In this document: one piece after another, positions 52,401 through 60,348 of the stretch
Layout: the number at the start of each line of letters is the position of its first letter
Position numbering within the stretch: the stretch's first letter is position 1
Assembly: GCA_030654395.1 (NCBI GenBank)
Contig: JAURXM010000095.1
Coordinates: forward strand, 1-64,000
DNA: 64,000 bases
DNA from: Aquabacterium sp.
GTDB lineage: Bacteria > Pseudomonadota > Gammaproteobacteria > Burkholderiales > Burkholderiaceae_C
Reading direction: 5' to 3'
Made by a program: the position numbers and the translations under genes
Notes under the pieces: generated by a model
Database searches by the model: none
Told to the model about the DNA's origin: nothing
The model's input: only the letters and a program-made list of their open reading frames with translations

Positions 52401-55228
52401 AGTATTTGGGCGATGGCGTTTTGGTCTACTTTGGCTATCCCCTTGCGCTGGAGGATGCCGCCGCCCGCGCTGCCCATGCGGGTCTGGCGTTGATCAAAGC
52501 CATCGAGGCACTGGATATCCAAGTGGCCGGGCAGGGCGCCGTTCAACTTCAGTTGCGCATTGGCATTGACACAGGCAAGGTGGTCATTGGCGACATTGGC
52601 TCGGGCCCACGCCGAGAGCAGTTGGCCTTGGGTGACACCCCCAATATCGCAGCACGGCTACAAGGTTTGGCACGACCCAACACAGTCGTGATCAGCGACT
52701 TGACGCGCAAGCTCACAGCCGGCAGCTTCCTGTATGAAGATCAAGGCAGCCATGCACTGAAGGGTGTCAGTGGGCTTCGCCAAGTTTGGCGCGTCATGGG
52801 TGTCAGCGACTGCGCAACCCGCTTCGACGCCAGCAACGGCGATCAGCGCAGCCCCATGGTCGGGCGCGTGCATGAGTTGGGTTTGCTCACCGAGCGCTGG
52901 CAGGCCGCTTTGCAAGGTCAGGGGCAGGTTGTGCTGTTGTCTGGCGAGCCCGGTATTGGCAAGTCACGCATGCTCAAAGAGTTGCGTGATCGTCTGGGCA
53001 ATGCAGGCTTACAAGCCATGCAGTTTCAGTGTGTGGCGCACCGCATCCACAGCGCCTTTCATCCCTTCGTGGATACTTTTGAGCGTGTGCTGCGCTTGCG
53101 GGCCGATGCGTCTACATCGGTCAAGCTCGATCGCATTGACAGTTTGGTGCAAACCCAATACGGCTTGTCAGACAGGCACGCGGCCTTGTTGGCTGCGATG
53201 CTGTCGGTGCCCGCTGACGGACGGCACGCCCCGGTGATCAGCGCAGCCCACCAACGCGAGGGCGAGATCGCAGGTATCTTGGGTGACTTGTTGCGTGCGC
53301 AGGCTGAACAGTCGCCTTTGTTGATCCTGTTTGAGGATGCGCATTGGGCCGACCCGGCCTCCGTACTGGCGCTGGATCAAATCGTGGCGTGTACCAAGCA
53401 CCTGCCTATTTTGTTGGTGGTCACACACCGCCCCGAATTTGTGCCTGATTTTGATCGTGTGCCCAACGTCACGGCGATCAAGGTCCCTGGGCTCAGGCGG
53501 TCTGAGGTCGTGGCGCTGGTATCTCGTTTAATGGGTGATCATGCCTTGTCGCCTGTGTATGCGCAGCAAATAGAGGACCGAACCGATGGTGTGCCTTTGT
53601 TCGTTGAGGAACTCACCCGGTCCCTGATAGACCAGCAAGCACAGTCGAGTGCGGGGCACGATGAGGTGCTGGGCCTGCCCGCCACCTTGCAGGACTCACT
53701 GATGGCTCGCTTGGACCGCCATGCCGTCGCCAAGGAGGTGGCCCAAGTGGGCTCGGTCATCGGGCGCGAGTTCAGCCATGACTTGCTCGCGGCGGTTTCG
53801 CTGCAAAATGACCAGCAAATCCATGCAGGCGTTGATGCGCTGTTGGCTGGTGGCTTGGTCGTCGTCAAAGAGGGTACGCAAGGGCCAACGGTTTATGTGT
53901 TCAAGCACGCCTTGCTGCAGGATGCCGCATACGACTCTTTGCTCAAGGACCGCAAAGTGGCTTTGCATGCGGCCATCGTGCATCAGCTGCAAACAAATGA
54001 GCCACTCACTGTGCAGCAGCAACCGGCTGTGCTTGCACGCCATGCGATGGCCGCAGGGCAGGCCAGTGTGGCTATTGCCTATTGGCGGCGCGCCAGTGAT
54101 GTGGCGCTCCATCGTTTGACCTTGCATGAGGCGATCGCCCATTTGCAATCAGGTTTGCAAGCGTCTGCAGCCTTGTCTGCGTCGTTGGAGCGCGATCAAA
54201 TCGAGTTGCAGTTGAACGCCTCATTGGGCACGGTGCACATGGTGGGCAAAGGCTGGGCGGCGCCGGAGGTGGCTCAGGCCTACTCTCGTGCCAGCGAGTT
54301 AGCGGGCGCCGCTGACAAAGTCGATGAGGCCATCTGGCCCTTGTGGGGTGTGTGTGTCTATCACCAAGTACGCGGTGAGATCACGCAAGCACAGGCTATT
54401 GGCAGGCGCATGGCGACGCTGGCGAAGCAGGCCAATAGCCGCAACGCTTGGTTGGTGAGTAACATGATGCACACCCAGTTGAGCTTCTACAGCGGGCAGA
54501 TAGATGGCGTGCGGGCTTATGTCGAACAAGTCGAGCATGGCTACAGTGAACCACAAGACCGCCAGTTGATCGCCTTGTACTCGACCGACTTGAAGTTAGT
54601 GGCCATGGTGCACGGCCTGTTGGCGCAATGGATCATGGGTGAGGTTGATGATCTGGATCAGGCATATGACTTGATCTTGCAAAGAGCCCAATCACTGCAT
54701 CATCCTTACTCACTCGCTTGGTTTCAAACATGGGGTGCGATGGTGTACTTGCATGCAGGTGAGCCAGCTAAGCTGCGACCGCAATTGGAGCAGGGTTTGA
54801 ATTTGGCCCAAGCTCACGGCTTTGCATATGTCGCGGCGATGGCCCGTTTTGCACTCGGATGGTGTGACCATCAGCAGGGTCAGTTTGAAGAAGGTATCTC
54901 ACGGATGATGGAAGGCCTTGCGGCTTTTAAAGCCACAGGCGCAGGCATTGTGAGACCCTTCTTTTTGGCGCTATTGGCTGAGGCTCTGGGCCGCGCAGGC
55001 AAGCGCGACGAGGCGCTGGACTGCATTGCAAATGCTTGGGCCTTGACAGAACAAGGTGGCGAGCGTTGGCATGAAGCTGAGTTGCATCGTATACACGGCG
55101 CCCTGTTGGCCTCAGGCTCACACGCCGATCTAGGTCAAGCCCATGCTTGCTATCAGCAAGCCATCGTTGTGGCGCAAGCGCAGGGGGCGCACATCTGGCA
55201 TCAACGTGCCACCATGGCCATGGCATAG
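49418..55228 (+). CDS. Winged-helix/NB-ARC regulator fused in frame to a SAM–adenylate cyclase–AAA–TPR protein (probable frameshift fusion)
   Basis: One open frame of 1936 codons (start taken as ATG 49418; GTG 49391 also possible). Part 1: OmpR/CadC-type winged helix (about 20–105), NB-ARC-like ATPase with Walker A VVGQAGIGKTA (about 168) and VLLVIDNAEHV, then helical repeats. From about residue 797 to 860 the sequence is unlike protein. Part 2 begins MSDWLAAVGLAKLEPLL (52028): SAM-like domain (about 871–930), class III nucleotide cyclase (FCDLVDAT, YLGDGVLVYFGYP, GDTPNIAARLQ; metal, substrate and transition-state residues present), AAA ATPase (GEPGIGKSRML, ILFEDAHWAD), TPR tail. The two parts are each normal separate proteins; see the frameshift entry. 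Confidence 0.75.
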   Translation: MIGLNNIRTAGEHVLNGSYHFDRFELRLAERLLYLDGAPTSLGARAVDLLTVLVSAQGRLVSKPELMDRVWPNLVVEENNLQVQISALRKLVGAKAIATVPGRGYRFCLPVQSDSDIAAQADQLTELAPFQTGFSDALSVLPAQASRLWGRDADLADLESQLPASLITVVGQAGIGKTAFALAVAHAWRLKSKDGAAWVELAGISDAQLVVSLVAQGLGLPSGGLDPLNTLVLALKPLQVLLVIDNAEHVLDAVARLVQAVVVGAPDVQILVTSQLPLKVAGERVFRLGPLHVPEADVSPDEAMRSGSVALFVDQVQASDHHFELTQAHVGRVVGLCRRLDGVALAIKLAAARVPLLGLQGVEAHLAERFRLLQGNSTVTPSRQQTLLAALDWSHDLLSQPERTVFRRLAVLAGGFTLDLAKALAHDHNLDEWAVIDVLGALVDRSLVMADAGDSPRYRLLDSMRDYAGLKLVESGELPDIRKRHAVVLSTIMESAYEAYWTQSDAQWLGRFGPEVDNVRMAMDWASQHDPALAIRLLGASGPLFLLLGLAPECRQRGNALEPMATSLQAGAEVARFWLERSRLYWGVGNSLMHDFALRAAASYRAAADKRGLYLALRCLAGSGVLPATQALGVLSEMATLEQTHWPARLCAQRLLAEIGVLRSIEHMAQARRVCQTLLVKAQSAGLDGVVSATLSDLASVSFALGDTETALETCQQILANSRHRRDNFVLHALAMVACLDFVKSDLPAARASLTSFIEASRSRDWEWLGLYAGLLALLAALEGRFEAAARLMGFAAALMGRWARVTCSPSTLGLAPAVWCKINSIRLCCNDSKTSEPAWMLNRCVHGPCRLRPVDLVVTRPLSDTPLINMSDWLAAVGLAKLEPLLRENGIAEDVLSSLTEVDLEKLGLTLGDRKRLMRAIGDLDQLPHWPVPSSQTVAPAHTELRQLTIMFCDLVDATALCARLTPEQWREVLLAYQQAAVAVITRCGGTVAQYLGDGVLVYFGYPLALEDAAARAAHAGLALIKAIEALDIQVAGQGAVQLQLRIGIDTGKVVIGDIGSGPRREQLALGDTPNIAARLQGLARPNTVVISDLTRKLTAGSFLYEDQGSHALKGVSGLRQVWRVMGVSDCATRFDASNGDQRSPMVGRVHELGLLTERWQAALQGQGQVVLLSGEPGIGKSRMLKELRDRLGNAGLQAMQFQCVAHRIHSAFHPFVDTFERVLRLRADASTSVKLDRIDSLVQTQYGLSDRHAALLAAMLSVPADGRHAPVISAAHQREGEIAGILGDLLRAQAEQSPLLILFEDAHWADPASVLALDQIVACTKHLPILLVVTHRPEFVPDFDRVPNVTAIKVPGLRRSEVVALVSRLMGDHALSPVYAQQIEDRTDGVPLFVEELTRSLIDQQAQSSAGHDEVLGLPATLQDSLMARLDRHAVAKEVAQVGSVIGREFSHDLLAAVSLQNDQQIHAGVDALLAGGLVVVKEGTQGPTVYVFKHALLQDAAYDSLLKDRKVALHAAIVHQLQTNEPLTVQQQPAVLARHAMAAGQASVAIAYWRRASDVALHRLTLHEAIAHLQSGLQASAALSASLERDQIELQLNASLGTVHMVGKGWAAPEVAQAYSRASELAGAADKVDEAIWPLWGVCVYHQVRGEITQAQAIGRRMATLAKQANSRNAWLVSNMMHTQLSFYSGQIDGVRAYVEQVEHGYSEPQDRQLIALYSTDLKLVAMVHGLLAQWIMGEVDDLDQAYDLILQRAQSLHHPYSLAWFQTWGAMVYLHAGEPAKLRPQLEQGLNLAQAHGFAYVAAMARFALGWCDHQQGQFEEGISRMMEGLAAFKATGAGIVRPFFLALLAEALGRAGKRDEALDCIANAWALTEQGGERWHEAELHRIHGALLASGSHADLGQAHACYQQAIVVAQAQGAHIWHQRATMAMA
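51800..51984 (+). other. Frameshift scar inside the giant signalling ORF
   Basis: Around 51808 the reading frame leaves the protein-like sequence. In the −1 frame the text continues sensibly as AYGQVGSRDVLTVYAWSRAS, then GLVQDQLDPLVLQRLKDIGAGM, and stops at TGA 51982–51984, a plausible natural end for the first gene. The second gene's ATG is at 52028. The simplest history is loss of one base near 51808 in GCAGCCGCGCTTATGG, removing the stop between two adjacent genes. A sequencing error would look the same. Confidence 0.7.
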
Positions 55229-56796
55229 GCATTTTTGCCTGAGTGCTTGACCGCGTACATCGCTTGATCGGCTTCGGCCAATACCTGCTTGCGTGTGTTG
55301 CCATGGAGGGGGAAGCAAGCCATGCCCACGCTCGCCCCGACGCGTGCGATCTGACCATTGTCCAAGACAATAGGTTCGCACAGGCTTTGAACGATCTCTG
55401 AGGCAATTTTGTCCAGAATCGCGTCATTCGAACCGACTCCATACAGACCCACAACGAACTCGTCACCGCCGACGCGGCCGATGACATCGGATGATCGTCT
55501 CAAGCAAGCTTTCATCCGTTGAGCACACTGCATCAGCACTTGATCGCCTGCCTTGTGGCCCATCAGGTCGTTGACTCGCTTGAATCCATCCAGATCGATG
55601 TACAGCACGCTGACCGATTCGTGTGTGCGTGCAGCTTCTACGATGAAATGATCAAGGCCATCATCACAGGCGGCGCGGTTGCTCAATCCGGTCAGGCCAT
55701 CGTGCGCGGCTTGGTGCAAGGTTTTGGCTTCAATGTGTTTGCGTTCGGTGATGTCATACATCACGCCTTCAACGCATTGGGATGCGCCCTGTACTGATAT
55801 CAGGCAATGCACCCAACGCGGATCGCCTGTTGATCGACTCAGCTCCATGTCATCAGACAGCGTTTCTCCGCATCGCATGGCAGCATCAATGAGGTTCAGT
55901 GCCCGATCTGGTCTGCTAAAAACGCTGCTCACAAAGTCGTACCCTCGCAGTTGCTGCATGCTCTCTAGGGTCAAGCCAAGTATGCGCAGCACCGTCGGGT
56001 TGCAGTTGATCAGGCGTCCGTCAGGGCCCAAGACAAAGATGCCTGCGCTGCTGGAGTCAAATATCTGACGGTACTGTGCCTCCATCCGCTCTACTTCGGT
56101 TCTCAGATCACGCTCTTTGCTGAGTGCCTCTTGATTGGTTTTCAACAAGGCATTGGCGCCTCCGACCAGTGAGCCGATCTCATCCATTTCATGTCCCGTG
56201 GGGATGCGGAGTTGATCGCTGGAGCCAGCTTGCATGCGTCGCAAGGCCTTGGCCAACCTGACGATGGGTTGCGAGACCAGGCGGTCTCCCATGATGTAGA
56301 TCGCAATCGCGAGCAGGACACTTTGCAGGACAAACATCACCGACAGGGGTTGAGCCTCTTTGGCTGCCAGTTGCTGCATGTGCACAAGATCTTCTGTGAT
56401 CACGACCGCACCGAGGTGCTCGCCTTTGTCAAAAGGTGATATCAGGCGGCGGCTGACTGTGCTGGTTTTGGTCTCACCTTGGGTGCCGTGCTCGCTCTGG
56501 TTGATGTGGCTGACCAGCGTGTGCCCCTTGGCATCAATGACCTCCACCTTGGCTACCAAAGGGTTTTGCGCGAGACCATCAATCAACTCTTGTAGCAAGA
56601 CCTTGTCCTGTGCATAGACACCAATGGCAGCTGATTTTTCGATGGCGCTCATCAGACCATGGAGGGTGGTTTCACCGTTGCTGGTCGCTCGTTGATAGCT
56701 CAACAAATAGGCTGCCGTGCCTGCTGCAATCGACAGCAGGGCGGTGATCGCCACGACCATCGCCATGAACCTGAACTGAAGCCCACGGATGTTCAT
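55201..56796 (-). CDS. Diguanylate cyclase with periplasmic sensor, HAMP and PAS domains
   Basis: Membrane-bound c-di-GMP synthase of 531 residues. Helix 1 (about 11–33), periplasmic sensor (about 35–150), helix 2 (about 151–170), HAMP-like linker (about 171–225), PAS (about 240–352, AGIFVLGPDGRLINCNPTVLRILG) and GGDEF (about 365–525). The active site is GGDEF 443–447, and the feedback I-site RSSD (434–437) is intact. It is the third gene of an operon after a beta-barrel-like gene and a small periplasmic binding protein, which may feed its sensor domain. It overlaps the giant plus-strand gene by 28 bases. Confidence 0.92.
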   Translation of the reverse strand: MNIRGLQFRFMAMVVAITALLSIAAGTAAYLLSYQRATSNGETTLHGLMSAIEKSAAIGVYAQDKVLLQELIDGLAQNPLVAKVEVIDAKGHTLVSHINQSEHGTQGETKTSTVSRRLISPFDKGEHLGAVVITEDLVHMQQLAAKEAQPLSVMFVLQSVLLAIAIYIMGDRLVSQPIVRLAKALRRMQAGSSDQLRIPTGHEMDEIGSLVGGANALLKTNQEALSKERDLRTEVERMEAQYRQIFDSSSAGIFVLGPDGRLINCNPTVLRILGLTLESMQQLRGYDFVSSVFSRPDRALNLIDAAMRCGETLSDDMELSRSTGDPRWVHCLISVQGASQCVEGVMYDITERKHIEAKTLHQAAHDGLTGLSNRAACDDGLDHFIVEAARTHESVSVLYIDLDGFKRVNDLMGHKAGDQVLMQCAQRMKACLRRSSDVIGRVGGDEFVVGLYGVGSNDAILDKIASEIVQSLCEPIVLDNGQIARVGASVGMACFPLHGNTRKQVLAEADQAMYAVKHSGKNAYAMAMVAR

Positions 56797-56803
56797 GCTT
56801 GCT

Positions 56804-57253
56804 CTAGTGAGGGTCTCTGGCGATCAGCACAACGCGCAGATTTTTGTCTTGCGGATCGTAGCTGAGGTAGCCAATGGCCCCTGTGTTGTGTTTAACCACG
56901 TCGATGATGGCTTGCTCGGTGGCAAAAGATTGTGGCGGCATGACCTGGCCGGTGAACATCAGCCGGGCCCAGTAACTGTTGACCTGCGCCTGGCTCTGGC
57001 CTGTGAGAGCACGGTAAAAATGAGCCCTTGTCACATTGTCACGAGGCAGGTCGCAGGTGAAAACGTGGTCGCCACTCGCGTAGAAGCGGGTGCGGCCCAT
57101 GAACAGGTCGATCGCCTCTTTGGTGCTGAGGCTCTGGATCGGATTGGCTGCGTTGACGATGACATAGATGTCCGCCTTGGCCGCGAACGCCATCATCCCC
57201 AGCGCCATGATCAGGCTGGCGCGTCTGAGTGTGGACGTCAGGTGGCGGGCCAT
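56804..57253 (-). CDS. Small periplasmic substrate-binding-like protein (phosphate-binding type)
   Basis: Exported protein of 149 residues; the signal peptide ends AFAAKA. The mature part (DIYVIVNAANPIQSLSTKEAIDLFMGRTRFYASGD, CDLPRDNVTRAHFYRALTGQ, WARLMFTGQVMPPQSF, VKHNTGAIGYLSYDP) is a shortened PBP-like domain of the PstS type that commonly precedes diguanylate cyclase genes. It probably senses a ligand for the downstream DGC. ATG 57253 overlaps the upstream stop (TGATG). Confidence 0.87.
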   Translation of the reverse strand: MARHLTSTLRRASLIMALGMMAFAAKADIYVIVNAANPIQSLSTKEAIDLFMGRTRFYASGDHVFTCDLPRDNVTRAHFYRALTGQSQAQVNSYWARLMFTGQVMPPQSFATEQAIIDVVKHNTGAIGYLSYDPQDKNLRVVLIARDPH

Positions 57254-58542
57254 CAGAAGACGAAGTCCAGTGCGGTGGTGGCAACAAAGGGGTGGGCCTG
57301 TTGCTGCTCGGACCCTACCCATAACCCACTGCCAAATGACTCAACCCAAAAGCGATCCACTTGGACTTTGAGTGCAATTTGCGGGTGAAACTCCCAGCGC
57401 ATGCCCAACGACAGCGAGCGTTGTTTGACGCGCGATCCATTGATGCTGTTTGCGCTGGTCTGACCCAGCATTTGCACATCAGGCCCCAGCGCTTGCCAGT
57501 TGGGTGCTTGGATGATGCCCAGCTTGGATGCTTGCCAGCCGGTCATCGCAAACAAGGTGAAGTCACCCAGCCGCCGTCCGGCGGAGACATAGGCGGACCG
57601 ACTGGCGCGTGTGCCTGACTTGGCCTCTGCTACGGTGTACTCACCGCTTAATAGCCAGTCATCGCGGTCATAGCTGAAGCCGACCTCGCCGAAGGTTGCC
57701 ATATAGCTTTTGATGCCGAGCGCATTTTCTAGCTGACTGGCCTCTGCCACCACGTCAGGGTAAGGCAGGCTTTGCAAGCTGTGCAGAAACGACAGCGCAG
57801 CATTGGTGACGTCTGATGCGGTGGTGGTTGTTTTGGCACGGCCTAAGGTGGCACGTAAAAGCAAGCCATCTTGCTCTCTGCTGATCAGCGCACCCCATGC
57901 CTTGTCTAGCTTGAAGTTGAAGACGTCATCAGGCCCTCGGCCGATGGTGCCATAGGTTTGGGTTTGACCTACAAAGCCTTTGAGCTTCCAGCGTGCATCA
58001 CCTTGCTCCCAGGTCTTAGAGACGTCAATGCCATCGAGGCTGTAGAGCGGCAAGGCGCTATAGACCTCGACGTTGGGCCTGACCCATGGGTAGGCAAAAC
58101 CGACATCACGGTAGTCCGACAGCAAGAAAATATCGGTGTTGGTGCGCCCGACCCTGATGGTGATGTCGCTGCTTGGGCGGTAGGCTGCAAACAGCCAGGC
58201 GAGTGCATCGGCGGGCTTGTCGACGGCAGGCGTGCCGTGTTTGAACACCAACTGCGATACGAGCTCTAAATAGGGGTTGGCGTCGTAGTGCAGTTGCAAA
58301 CCCAGCCGCGAGTCATTTTTCAGCGTCGGGCTGCGCTCGTCCGGCAGGTTGGACATGTCACGGCGGAACTGCAAACTGCCCGGTGCGTCTGTGACGCTCA
58401 TGCCCACGGTGCCGAAGCCATTGAGCCTGAGTGAGTCCTTTTGGGTAGTTTGAGCGACGCTCTGGCTGGTGCCAATCAGCAGCGACAGCACCAAGCACGC
58501 CCCTGAGAGGGCGCGTGACACGAAGTGGTGCGGGGAATCCAT
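57253..58542 (-). CDS. Outer-membrane beta-barrel protein (porin-like)
   Basis: A 429-residue exported protein; the signal peptide ends SQSVAQ. The mature part begins with RLNGFGTVGMSVT and continues as amphipathic strands with turn residues, ending LKVQVDRFWVES...TTALDFVF, with the C-terminal aromatic expected of outer-membrane barrels. It is the first gene of the operon with the binding protein and diguanylate cyclase. ATG 58542 or ATG 58569 could be used. A pore or surface sensor role is inferred. Confidence 0.8.
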   Translation of the reverse strand: MDSPHHFVSRALSGACLVLSLLIGTSQSVAQTTQKDSLRLNGFGTVGMSVTDAPGSLQFRRDMSNLPDERSPTLKNDSRLGLQLHYDANPYLELVSQLVFKHGTPAVDKPADALAWLFAAYRPSSDITIRVGRTNTDIFLLSDYRDVGFAYPWVRPNVEVYSALPLYSLDGIDVSKTWEQGDARWKLKGFVGQTQTYGTIGRGPDDVFNFKLDKAWGALISREQDGLLLRATLGRAKTTTTASDVTNAALSFLHSLQSLPYPDVVAEASQLENALGIKSYMATFGEVGFSYDRDDWLLSGEYTVAEAKSGTRASRSAYVSAGRRLGDFTLFAMTGWQASKLGIIQAPNWQALGPDVQMLGQTSANSINGSRVKQRSLSLGMRWEFHPQIALKVQVDRFWVESFGSGLWVGSEQQQAHPFVATTALDFVF

Positions 58543-58621
58543 GTGCCTATGATCGGTTGATGACGGCATTCAGCATCAATTAATGAGCGCGTGAATTGGC
58601 GTTTAAATTCGGTGATGCCGA

Positions 58622-59827
58622 TCAGACAGCTTGCGTAAACAGCTGCGCCATGTTGTCCGGGCCAAAGAACTCACCAGGCGTGACGGTTTGACCGAACACA
58701 CCAAAGTAGCGGTCTGTTTGGACTTGGTTGCCCGCCAAGGCGACAAACAGCTTGATCACATCCTCTGTGGGTGGTGCCAGCTTGGCCATTTCTTGGGCGA
58801 ACTGAAGCAAAGGCACGGACACCGCATCACGCTTGGCTTGGTAGCCAGCCAACGCTTCATCAAGCGAGCTTTGGCCTGACAAACCTGCGTGTACCAAGTC
58901 ACTCAGGGTATCGGCGTCACGCAGGGCATTGGTGATGCCGGCCGCGCTGATCGGGTCCATCGTGAGGCCTGCGTCACCCACCAAAGCCCAGCCTGGGCCT
59001 GACGCTTGCCGGCAGAAGGTGCCGATGGCAGCGCCTAGCCAGGCTTCTTCACGTTGTCCGGCGCGCACACGGGCTGCCAAGCTCGGCACCCAAGTATCGA
59101 GCTCACTGTAGAACTGCGCCTCTACATCAGCGCGTTCGACACGTGGCGCGTGGCCAGGTTGGATGATGCCGACGATGACCTTGTCATCATGGGTTTGCCA
59201 TGCATAGAACATGCGCTCAGGGCGTGAGAAGAACTCGACGCCATCTAGCTTGACGCCACTGAAATAAGCGTACGTGTTGTAGGCGCCCGCTTCTTTTGGG
59301 CTGACGTTGTAGTCGTCCGAACTGACAGTGCGTGCCACACGTGAGTGGCTGCCGTCTGCACCGACAACCAGCTTGGCTTGCGCGGTGAAGGTGGTGCCGT
59401 CTTGTTGGCGCCCACGTATGCCGATCACACGGTCACCGTCCTTGATGACGTCCTCGAAGGTCACACCTTGGTGCAACTGCGCCCCTGCGGCCAAGGCAGC
59501 ATCCAACAACACCTGATCCATGACGATGCGGCGCGGGGCCAAGGCCTCACCCATCTGTGAGCCAGGTGGGCACCCACGTAAGATAAGCTCGCCCATGTCC
59601 AGAGAAAATGCCGTCAAAGGGGGGCACTTTGTGGCGTGCAGGGCATCGAGTACGCCCCATTTTTGCAGTAAGTCAACGCCCGCATGCCAAACAAGGTGGG
59701 TGGACAGCTTCACATCGCTGGGGAAACTGGCCTGGTCCACGATCAATACTTTGTGACCTTGGCGAGCCAGCAACAGCGCGGTAGCGGCCCCGGCACAACG
59801 GCCACCTACAACAATGACATCGTACAT
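58622..59827 (-). CDS. FAD-dependent monooxygenase / geranylgeranyl reductase-like oxidoreductase
   Basis: Flavoprotein of 401 residues. The Rossmann FAD site is YDVIVVGGRCAGAATALLLARQGHKVLIVD (about 2–31), the second FAD motif is LVVGADGSHSRVART, and the third is GWALVGDAGLTMDPISAAGITNALRDAD. This is the aromatic hydroxylase/geranylgeranyl-reductase superfamily. The substrate is unknown. The start could be ATG 59827 or 59836. It is a single gene, with an AT-rich gap to the flagellar-like gene. Confidence 0.87.
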   Translation of the reverse strand: MYDVIVVGGRCAGAATALLLARQGHKVLIVDQASFPSDVKLSTHLVWHAGVDLLQKWGVLDALHATKCPPLTAFSLDMGELILRGCPPGSQMGEALAPRRIVMDQVLLDAALAAGAQLHQGVTFEDVIKDGDRVIGIRGRQQDGTTFTAQAKLVVGADGSHSRVARTVSSDDYNVSPKEAGAYNTYAYFSGVKLDGVEFFSRPERMFYAWQTHDDKVIVGIIQPGHAPRVERADVEAQFYSELDTWVPSLAARVRAGQREEAWLGAAIGTFCRQASGPGWALVGDAGLTMDPISAAGITNALRDADTLSDLVHAGLSGQSSLDEALAGYQAKRDAVSVPLLQFAQEMAKLAPPTEDVIKLFVALAGNQVQTDRYFGVFGQTVTPGEFFGPDNMAQLFTQAV

Positions 59828-60051
59828 GGTGTGCATCCAATGACTTCTGAGTTGACAATAATGCCCTGTAGCTTGACATGCTAGCCCAGACAATGGTGAT
59901 TTGAGTAGAGGTAAAAGCGGTCAAAACAGTTGTTTGTTGATGGCGACCGTCAGCGCTGCAGAGCGCTATTTGCGGTAACTCTGCACAATCACAAGCGGCA
60001 TGAGGCTTAAGTTGTGCGTTTTGGTGTCGATGACGGAAGCATGGAGGGTTT

Positions 60052-60348
60052 ATGAACACCATTTCCTCAATAGCTGTATCGGGTGTCCATGCTGCGGCAA
60101 CGCGCTTGGATGTGTCGGCCCATAACTTGGCCAACGAACAAACGCCCGGCTTCAGGCGTCAAGTTGTCCACCAGAGCCAGGAGAAGGCTGGGGTGGTGGC
60201 CTCGGTTGGCAAGGCCGACGAGATTGGCTCAGATTTGGCCGCTGAGATGGTGGAGCAAGCTGCGGCCAGCTACACCTACAAAGCCAATCTCAAGACCATC
60301 CAGACTCAGGACCAAATGTTGGGTAGTTTGCTCGATCTCAAGGCGTGA
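60052..60348 (+). CDS. Minimal flagellar rod/hook-like protein
   Basis: A 98-residue protein made almost only of the two conserved ends of the flagellar rod/hook family: N-terminal SSIAVSGVHAAATRLDVSAHNLAN (then EQTPGFRRQ) and C-terminal EMVEQAAASYTYKANLKTIQTQDQMLGSLLDLKA. FlgB and FlgC are about 130–140 residues and have a middle part that is absent here. It stands apart from other flagellar genes and overlaps the dinB start. It may assemble into a rod or be a repurposed helical protein. Confidence 0.75.
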   Translation: MNTISSIAVSGVHAAATRLDVSAHNLANEQTPGFRRQVVHQSQEKAGVVASVGKADEIGSDLAAEMVEQAAASYTYKANLKTIQTQDQMLGSLLDLKA

